A DNA stretch of 8,257 bases from Actinomycetales bacterium (GTDB lineage Bacteria; Actinomycetota; Actinomycetes; Actinomycetales; JAHECE01), in NCBI GenBank assembly GCA_024641895.1, contig JAHECE010000114.1, positions 1 to 8,257 on the forward strand, read 5' to 3'. Position 1 is the first letter of the stretch, and each line of letters starts with the position of its first letter. This document shows, piece after piece, positions 1-4,290 of this stretch. The position numbers were made by a program, and so were the translations under genes. The notes under the pieces were generated by a model. That model did not search any database. It was not told the origin of the DNA and was given only the letters and a program-made list of their open reading frames with translations.

Positions 1-51
1 GCCGCTGCCGAACGCATCATTTCTCGGCTACTCGAGCCAGTTCGACCGACA

Positions 52-69
52 CCTGCTGCCTTCGGCAGG
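52..69 (-). terminator. Possible hairpin terminator after the histidine phosphatase gene
   Basis: CTGCC (56-60) and GGCAG (64-68) form a 5-bp stem with a 3-base loop; an alternative pairing uses CCTGC (52-56) and GCAGG (65-69). The hairpin lies 6 bases beyond the phosphatase stop codon. There is no U-tract on either side, so this is at best a weak or factor-assisted terminator. The rest of bases 1-74 is somewhat less GC-rich than the genes and I can assign nothing to it; a plus-strand frame open from base 1 to a TGA at 82-84 could be the tail of a convergent gene but has no recognisable sequence. Confidence 0.25.
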
Positions 70-74
70 GCTTG

Positions 75-611
75 TCAGAGGTGATGCGGAGCCACGACGA
101 CCTGCACGAGCACCGCGCTGGCGCGCGTCAGGCCGCTCCAGGACGAGAAGACCTCGAGCACCGAGAAGGCGCCCGTCGGCACGCCGACGCGCACGCGCGC
201 GAGTGCCGCGGGGTCCGACTCGGGCCCGGCCAGGACGGACGCGACGCCCGACATCACAGGCTCATGGCCCACGACGAGCACCGTCCCGGCGGATGCCGGG
301 ACGGTGCTGATGACTGCGAGGGTCCCGGACAACCCGGCACCGTAGAGCTCTTCCGAGTAGACGACCTGTGAGGGGGCGCTCAGGCTCGTGGCCAACAGCT
401 CATACGTCTGGCGCGTTCGGACGGCCGAGGAGCACAGCACCACATCCGGCACCAACCCCGCGTCAGCCATGAGGGAGCCCACGAGAGCCGCCTGCCTGCG
501 CCCGTTCGGACTCAGCGTGCGCATCTCGTCGGAGACTCCGCCGTGATGCTCCGCCTTGGCGTGCCGAAGGAGGACCAGTCGTCGCGGTTCGCCCCCGCCT
601 GGCTCGGTCAC
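75..611 (-). CDS. SixA-like histidine phosphatase (phosphoglycerate mutase superfamily)
   Basis: A 178-residue histidine phosphatase of the branch that includes E. coli SixA, cytoplasmic, with no signal peptide. The N-terminal strand ends in the catalytic motif LRHAKAE, giving R16 and the phosphoacceptor H17; the usual RHG is RHA here, which is common in SixA-like proteins. The second arginine is R65 in SSAVRTRQT and the second histidine is H116 in VVGHEP, so all four active-site residues are present. SixA dephosphorylates phosphohistidine in HPt or PTS proteins in E. coli; the substrate of actinobacterial members is not evident from sequence. The GTG start overlaps the fabI stop as GTGA (608-611), so translation is probably coupled to fabI. 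Family is secure; a specific role in signalling or lipid metabolism is not shown. Confidence 0.9.
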   Translation of the reverse strand: MTEPGGGEPRRLVLLRHAKAEHHGGVSDEMRTLSPNGRRQAALVGSLMADAGLVPDVVLCSSAVRTRQTYELLATSLSAPSQVVYSEELYGAGLSGTLAVISTVPASAGTVLVVGHEPVMSGVASVLAGPESDPAALARVRVGVPTGAFSVLEVFSSWSGLTRASAVLVQVVVAPHHL

Positions 612-1375
612 TGCCCCATCGCGTGGAAGCCGCCGTCGACGTGGACGATCTCGCCGGTCGTGGCGGGGAACCAGTCGGACAGCAGGGCGATGCAGGCGCG
701 GGCCGTCGGCTCGGCGTCGTTGACGTCCCAGCCCAGGGGCGCGCGATGGGTCCAGCCCTCTTCCATCGTCGCGAACCCGGGGATCGACTTCGCCGCGGTG
801 GTCCGGATCGGACCCGCCGAGACCAGGTTGACGCGGATGCCCTCCGGGCCGAGGTCACGCGCGAGGTAGCGCGCCGTGGCCTCGAACGCCGCCTTGGCGA
901 CGCCCATCCAGTCGTAGACCGGCCACGCGTACTGCCCGTCGAAGGTCAGGCCGACGAGCGACGACCCCTGGCGCATGACGGGCTTCGCCGCCACGGCGAG
1001 CGACTTCAGCGAGAACGCCGAGATCTCGATCGCGGTGGCGACGTCGGCCCACTGTCCGCTCAGGAAGTTGCCGCCCATGACGGACTGCGGCGCGAAGCCG
1101 ATCGAGTGCAGGACTCCGTCGATCCCGTCTGCGTGCTCCCGCACCGCGTCCGCCAGGCCGTCGAGGTCCTCCTGGTTCGTGACGTCGAGCTGGACGACCG
1201 GCGCTGCGACCGGCAGGCGCTTGCCGATCGCCTGCGTCAGCCGGAACTGCCGGCCGAACGACGTCAGCACGACGTTCGCGCCCTCTTGCTGGGCGAGTCG
1301 TGCGACGTGGAAGGCGATGGAGGAGTCCATGAGGACCCCCGTGATGAGCAGCGACTTGCCCTCGAACAGGCCCAT
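608..1375 (-). CDS. fabI: Enoyl-[acyl-carrier-protein] reductase (NADH), FabI/InhA type
   Basis: 255-residue short-chain dehydrogenase that reduces trans-2-enoyl-ACP, the last step of each fatty acid elongation cycle. The FabI-type nucleotide site (TGVLMDSSIA, residues 12-21) replaces the GxxxGxG of ordinary SDRs. HSIGFAPQ (90-97) carries the serine equivalent to InhA S94. The catalytic pair is Y154 and K161 in YDWMGVAK (Y-x6-K, as in InhA Y158/K165), followed by SAGPIRT (186-192). The C-terminus LLSDWFPATTGEIVHVDGG is typical. The start is ATG at 1375, 8 bases after GGGAG (1384-1388); in-frame extension further upstream reads into fabG and has no family similarity. It lies 67 bases downstream of fabG on the same strand, the arrangement of mycobacterial mabA-inhA, and overlaps the phosphatase gene by 4 bases. 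The loop before EEGW is about 10 residues shorter than in InhA, favouring ordinary FabI chain lengths. Confidence 0.96.
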   Translation of the reverse strand: MGLFEGKSLLITGVLMDSSIAFHVARLAQQEGANVVLTSFGRQFRLTQAIGKRLPVAAPVVQLDVTNQEDLDGLADAVREHADGIDGVLHSIGFAPQSVMGGNFLSGQWADVATAIEISAFSLKSLAVAAKPVMRQGSSLVGLTFDGQYAWPVYDWMGVAKAAFEATARYLARDLGPEGIRVNLVSAGPIRTTAAKSIPGFATMEEGWTHRAPLGWDVNDAEPTARACIALLSDWFPATTGEIVHVDGGFHAMGQ

Positions 1376-1442
1376 TCGTGGTTCTCCCTTTTCGTTCAGG
1401 TCGGTGATGATGCGGGCAGGCAGGCCCGGTGGCAGCAGGCGT

Positions 1443-2156
1443 TCAGTGACCCATGCCCAGGCCGCCGTCGACGGGGATGACCGCCCCGGAGATGTAGCCG
1501 GCGTCCGCGCTCGCGAGGAACTGGACCACACCCGCGACCTCGTCCGGCTGGGCGAAGCGGCCCGCGGGGATCGATGCCTTGTACGCGTCCTGGCGCTCCT
1601 GCGGCAGCGCCGCCGTCATCGAGGTGTCGATGAATCCCGGGGCCACGACGTTGGCGGTGATGCCCCGCGAGCCGATCTCCCGCGTCAGCGAGCGTGCCAT
1701 GCCGACCAGTGCCGACTTGGACGACGAGTAGTTCACCTGGCCGGGCGAGCCGTACAGCGCCACCACGGAGCCGATGAGCACGATCCGGCCCCGCTTGAGC
1801 CGCAGCATGCTCTTGCTTGCCCGGCGCACGCACTTGAAGGCGCCGCCGAGGTTCACCGACAGCACGCTGTCGAACTCGGCGTCGGTCATCCGCAGCAGGA
1901 GCTGGTCCCGGGTGATCCCGGCGTTCGCCACGAGCACCTCGACGGGGCCGTTCTGGGCCTCGATCGTCTTGAATGCGGCCTCGACCGTCTCGGTGTCGGT
2001 CACATCGCCGGTGATGCCGAGGATCCGAGGATCCGGGTCCTGCCCACTGTGGTAGATGGTCGAGACCTTGTCACCGAGGTCGAGGAAGCGTGCGGCGATC
2101 GCCGCGCCGATCCCCTGGTTCGCTCCCGTGATCAGCACGCTGCGTGGTTCGCTCAC
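1443..2156 (-). CDS. fabG: 3-oxoacyl-[acyl-carrier-protein] reductase (NADPH), MabA-like FabG
   Basis: 237-residue SDR that reduces 3-ketoacyl-ACP to 3-hydroxyacyl-ACP, the first reductive step of fatty acid elongation. Seen in sequence: nucleotide motif TGANQGIG (10-17), NAGIT (78-82), and the catalytic tetrad N102, S130 (LIGS), Y143 and K147 (YSSSK). The C-terminal segment ISGAVIPVDGGLGMGH nearly matches M. tuberculosis MabA as I remember it, so it belongs to the actinobacterial FabG1/MabA group. The start is GTG at 2156, preceded by a full AGGAGG 4 bases upstream; the open frame continues further upstream but has no SDR similarity there. It is the first gene of a minus-strand fabG-fabI-phosphatase unit and is divergent from the DUF3099 gene. 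Confidence 0.95.
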   Translation of the reverse strand: MSEPRSVLITGANQGIGAAIAARFLDLGDKVSTIYHSGQDPDPRILGITGDVTDTETVEAAFKTIEAQNGPVEVLVANAGITRDQLLLRMTDAEFDSVLSVNLGGAFKCVRRASKSMLRLKRGRIVLIGSVVALYGSPGQVNYSSSKSALVGMARSLTREIGSRGITANVVAPGFIDTSMTAALPQERQDAYKASIPAGRFAQPDEVAGVVQFLASADAGYISGAVIPVDGGLGMGH

Positions 2157-2160
2157 GCGT

Positions 2161-2166
2161 CCTCCT
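2161..2166 (-). promoter_or_regulatory. Strong Shine-Dalgarno site fixing the fabG start
   Basis: On the minus strand the sequence reads AAGAAGGAGG-ACGC-GTG: a complete AGGAGG with a 4-base spacer before the GTG at 2156. It decides the start against longer in-frame alternatives. A TACGGT (2225-2230, minus strand) of the TANNNT type could be the -10 of the fabG promoter, leaving a leader of about 60 bases, but no convincing -35 is visible. Confidence 0.8.
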
Positions 2167-2272
2167 TCTTGCCGGCTGAGGTGGCGCCGAACGGCAGCGG
2201 TGCCGACGATCGCCTGACGCCCCGACCGTATCGGACCGAGGCCCGCCGTAGGCCCGCAGCACGCGCGCGGGT

Positions 2273-2278
2273 TAGCCT
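2273..2278 (+). promoter_or_regulatory. Candidate -10 element for the DUF3099-SURF1 operon
   Basis: TAGCCT fits the actinobacterial TANNNT -10 consensus and is 20 bases upstream of the DUF3099 GTG start. Transcription would begin around base 2285. No good -35 hexamer is visible 16-18 bases upstream. A GTG lies exactly at 2285, so the message may begin with a five-codon leaderless ORF (2285-2302) whose TGA overlaps the DUF3099 start. Confidence 0.4.
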
Positions 2279-2298
2279 CGTCCAGTGAGGAACGTGAA

Positions 2299-2622
2299 GT
2301 GAGAGCCATCCGGGGCCTCGCGCGCAGAACGCCCGAACCGGCCCCGTCGATCACGACCGCGCGCCGGACGCTCAAGGAGGACGTCGACCGGCGGGCGAAC
2401 CGCTACCTGATCTCCATGAGCATCCGCACCGCGTGCCTCGTGCTGGCCGTGCTCATCGAGGGCCCGCTGCGCTGGGTCTTCCTTGCCGGCGCGGTGGTGC
2501 TGCCGTATGTCGCCGTCGTGATGGCCAACGCCGGCCGCGAACGCGAGGAGCTCCCGACCACGCTGATCGACCCGACTGCCATCACAGCCGGCCCGGAGCC
2601 TGACGATGACGACCACCGCTGA
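2299..2622 (+). CDS. DUF3099 family two-helix membrane protein
   Basis: 107-residue protein of unknown function, recognised as the actinobacterial DUF3099 family by the RANRYLISMSIRTACLVLAV block (33-52) and by LRWVFLAGAVVLPYVAVVMAN (57-77). These form two predicted membrane helices (about 38-54 and 57-75) separated by a short EGP turn. The N-terminal 37 residues are basic and the tail is acidic (PDDDD), suggesting a small inner-membrane hairpin. The start is GTG at 2299, 8 bases after GAGG (2287-2290). It is the first gene of a cassette: the next gene starts 17 bases before this one stops. Co-transcription with SURF1 suggests, but does not prove, a link to respiratory membrane complexes. Confidence 0.85.
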   Translation: MRAIRGLARRTPEPAPSITTARRTLKEDVDRRANRYLISMSIRTACLVLAVLIEGPLRWVFLAGAVVLPYVAVVMANAGREREELPTTLIDPTAITAGPEPDDDDHR

Positions 2623-2857
2623 ACCCGGAGATCGGCCCACCTGCAGCGGAAAGGGCTGCCGCGCACAGGCCCGGTGGGCGCTGGTCTGGAACAACCCGAA
2701 GCTGCACACGCCGGATCGCCGCAAGCTGTGGTTGGCGTGCGACGAGCACCGGGAGCACCTGGCGCAGTTCCTCGCGGCGCGGTCCTTCCTCCTGGAGGTC
2801 CTGCCCTTCGACGACCTCGAGGCCGGGGCGCCACCGACGACCGGCCCGCCCGGATGA
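2606..2857 (+). CDS. Small Cys/His-containing protein of unknown function (DUF3099-SURF1 cassette)
   Basis: 83-residue soluble protein without a signal peptide or membrane segment. C13 and C18 (CSGKGC) and C45/H48 (CDEH) could make a four-ligand zinc or other metal site; H34 and H51 are further candidates. The core WNNPKLHTPDRRKLWLACDE (28-47) resembles small conserved actinobacterial proteins that, as I recall and have not checked, databases often label 'acetone carboxylase'; at this size it cannot be that enzyme. The last 15 residues are Pro/Gly-rich and probably disordered. The ATG at 2606 has GGAG 7 bases upstream, lies inside the end of the DUF3099 gene, and the stop overlaps the SURF1 start (ATGA, 2854-2857). 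Coupling on both sides argues for a shared process with SURF1, perhaps oxidase assembly, which is inference only. Confidence 0.85.
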   Translation: MTTTAEPGDRPTCSGKGCRAQARWALVWNNPKLHTPDRRKLWLACDEHREHLAQFLAARSFLLEVLPFDDLEAGAPPTTGPPG

Positions 2858-3849
2858 CCGGCGCCCGTCCCCCCGTCCGACCGCGGACGCACCGACCTGA
2901 CGGGCCACGGTTCGGATTCCTCCTGACCCCGCGCTGGCTCCGCCTGATCGGGCTCACGATCCTGATCTCGCTGGCCTGCACCGCGGCCGGCTGGTGGCAG
3001 TGGAACCGGCACACGGCCCGGCTGGCCGCCGTCGAGCAGGTCGAGGCGAACTACGAGGCGACACCCGTGCCGCTCCATGACGTCCTCGACGACCCTGCGG
3101 CACCCCTCGATCGTCGCGACGTCTGGCGGCCCGTGTCCGCCACGGGCACGTTCCCCGCCGGGGGCACGGTGCTCCTGCGCAACCGACCGGTGAGCGGGAC
3201 CCCGGCGATCCACGTGCTGGCGCCGCTGGTCGTCACGATGCCGGACGGGAGCAGGGCCGTCCTCGTCGTCGACCGCGGCTGGCTGCCCGCAGGCAGCGAA
3301 GAGCAGCCGGCCGCACTGCCGCGCCTGCCCGCGGGGGACGTCGACGTCGTGGTGCGCCTGCGCGCGCCTGAGGCGCCGGCCGACCGAGCCGCCCCGCCCG
3401 GCCAGGCGTACGCCGTCAACCCGGCCCAGGTGCTCGGGCTCAGCGCCGTCAGCGACGACGTGCGCGCCCTGCCGGTGCTCGACGGCTACGGGCTGCTCGC
3501 CGACGAGCGTCCCGCGGGCGAGGCCCTGCCCCGGCCGCTGCCTCGCCCGGACACCGACCTCGGATCCCACCTCTCGTACACGTTCCAGTGGTGGCTCTTC
3601 GCCATCGGCGCGTACGTCGGCCTGGTCGTGCTGGCCCGACGCGAGGCCGCCGCGCTCGACGCGCCGGCCCAGCACCCGCCGGCAGACTCCGGGCGCGCGC
3701 GGACCGGGGCACGTCGCAGGTCTGCCGAGCAAGAAGAGGATGCGCTCATCGACGCCCAGCTCGCGGCCGCAGGAGTACGCGAGCACCTGGGGCGCTCCGA
3801 GCGCGGGACCGCGACGACCTCGGTGCCGCCCGGTCCGTCCCTGGACTAG
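2854..3849 (+). CDS. SURF1 family cytochrome oxidase assembly protein
   Basis: 331-residue SURF1 (Shy1) homologue, a membrane protein that helps assemble cytochrome c oxidase, in some bacteria by binding heme a. It has the standard architecture: an N-terminal helix (about 29-48) ending in GWWQWNR (46-52), a large extracytoplasmic domain with WRPVSATGTF (91-100), LLRNRPV and VVDRGWLP (138-145), and a second helix (about 244-261) preceded by HLSYTFQWW (239-247). The start is ATG at 2854, overlapping the preceding stop (ATGA); in-frame codons further upstream are the shadow of the previous gene. After helix two comes a 70-residue hydrophilic tail containing a charged, probably helical stretch (about 289-314), longer than in mitochondrial SURF1. 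The stop TAG sits in a CTAG palindrome shared with the convergent HTH gene. Confidence 0.93.
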   Translation: MTGARPPVRPRTHRPDGPRFGFLLTPRWLRLIGLTILISLACTAAGWWQWNRHTARLAAVEQVEANYEATPVPLHDVLDDPAAPLDRRDVWRPVSATGTFPAGGTVLLRNRPVSGTPAIHVLAPLVVTMPDGSRAVLVVDRGWLPAGSEEQPAALPRLPAGDVDVVVRLRAPEAPADRAAPPGQAYAVNPAQVLGLSAVSDDVRALPVLDGYGLLADERPAGEALPRPLPRPDTDLGSHLSYTFQWWLFAIGAYVGLVVLARREAAALDAPAQHPPADSGRARTGARRRSAEQEEDALIDAQLAAAGVREHLGRSERGTATTSVPPGPSLD

Positions 3850-4067
3850 GCCTGCACCTCGGAGGCACCGCGCGTCGCGCCGCCCCGGCCTCGCAGCGGG
3901 GCTTGCGACTGGCGCAGGACGCCGTGCACGAACCCGTAGGAGCGCCCGATGTCGTCAGCGATCGACCTGATCGACTCTCCGGCGACGTACCGCTCGGTCA
4001 GCGCCGAGCCGAGCACCTCGCGCTGCTCGCCAACGATCCTGATTCCCTTGGCGATCTTGTCCGCCAC
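3846..4067 (-). CDS. Small helix-turn-helix DNA-binding protein
   Basis: 73-residue protein that is almost entirely one helix-turn-helix (about 29-52, AGESIRSIADDIGRSYGFVH) followed by a basic RGRGGATR motif (59-66). There is no sensor or effector domain. The family is widespread in actinobacteria as a short putative regulator, and M. tuberculosis Rv1473A next to the ABC-F gene Rv1473 may be the counterpart (from memory, unverified). The GTG start at 4067 has AGGAG 6 bases upstream. It lies downstream of the ABC-F gene on the same strand, but strong hairpins separate the two, so it may have its own promoter in the 222-base gap. Its stop codon shares CTAG (3846-3849) with the SURF1 stop. DNA-binding is likely; the target is unknown. 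Confidence 0.82.
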   Translation of the reverse strand: MADKIAKGIRIVGEQREVLGSALTERYVAGESIRSIADDIGRSYGFVHGVLRQSQAPLRGRGGATRGASEVQA

Positions 4068-4091
4068 GTGCTGCTCCTCGCTTCACCCGAT

Positions 4092-4167
4092 CGGCCCGAG
4101 GCCGGCTCCGTCACCTGATCCGGACGGCTCGGGCCGAGGCCCATGCCCGTCGCCAGGTGATCCGGAC
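4092..4167. repeat. Imperfect tandem repeat in the leader of the HTH gene
   Basis: Two copies of a two-part unit: CGGCCCGAGGCC (4092-4103) then TGATCCGGAC (4116-4125), and CGGGCCGAGGCC (4130-4141) then TGATCCGGAC (4158-4167). The first element differs by one base and the second is identical, with its copies 42 bases apart, about four helical turns. TCACCTG (4111-4117) and CAGGTGA (4154-4160) are also perfect inverted repeats flanking the middle. The block begins 25 bases upstream of the HTH GTG and may be an operator for that protein or a structured leader; neither is demonstrated. Confidence 0.6.
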
Positions 4168-4192
4168 TGCTGACGCCTCGATGGTAGGTGCC

Positions 4193-4225
4193 CGTGCCGG
4201 ATCTCGCGCGGCGAGATCCGGCACG
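4193..4225 (-). terminator. Perfect 15-bp hairpin downstream of the ABC-F gene
   Basis: CGTGCCGGATCTCGC (4193-4207) pairs perfectly with GCGAGATCCGGCACG (4211-4225) across a GCG loop. It is 65 bases past the ABC-F stop and is the strongest inverted repeat in the window. No U-run follows on either strand, so it would be a tail-less terminator of the type often proposed for actinobacteria, or an mRNA 3'-end stabiliser. The stem contains CCGGATC, which also occurs in the nearby tandem repeats, so a protein-binding role is possible. Confidence 0.6.
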
Positions 4226-4226
4226 C

Positions 4227-4280
4227 GGCGGCGGGCCGGTCCCGCCGCCCGCCCCACCGACGCCGAGCCCCGTCGGGGGC
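4227..4280 (-). terminator. Tandem GC-rich hairpins just after the ABC-F stop
   Basis: GGCGGCGGG (4227-4235) pairs with CCCGCCGCC (4241-4249) around a CCGGT loop, one base from the 15-bp hairpin. GCCCC (4267-4271) pairs with GGGGC (4276-4280) around GTCG. In the transcription direction of the ABC-F gene this gives three consecutive hairpins within 100 bases of its stop, all without a U-tract. This suggests a reinforced stop between the ABC-F and HTH genes. In such GC-rich DNA the short 5-bp stem could be chance; the 9-bp one is less likely to be. Confidence 0.45.
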
Positions 4281-4290
4281 GCCGCCGCCT

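Noticed and set aside
608..1375. Calling the enoyl reductase InhA
   Set aside because: It lacks the longer InhA substrate loop and nothing indicates mycolic acid synthesis; fabI is the safer name.
1376..1531. N-terminal extension of FabI by 52 residues
   Set aside because: The extra residues overlap fabG, have no FabI similarity, and a GGGAG ribosome site supports the ATG at 1375.
975..2288. 437-residue plus-strand open frame opposite fabG and fabI
   Set aside because: Antisense shadow of two unmistakable SDR enzymes, with a biased Arg/Asp/His composition.
2272..3786. 504-residue minus-strand open frame opposite DUF3099 and SURF1
   Set aside because: Arg/Gly-rich without any domain; lies antisense to three genes with clear family features and tight overlaps.
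4092..4167. CRISPR array
   Set aside because: Only two imperfect copies with unequal, partly related spacers and no cas gene; consistent with a regulatory repeat instead.
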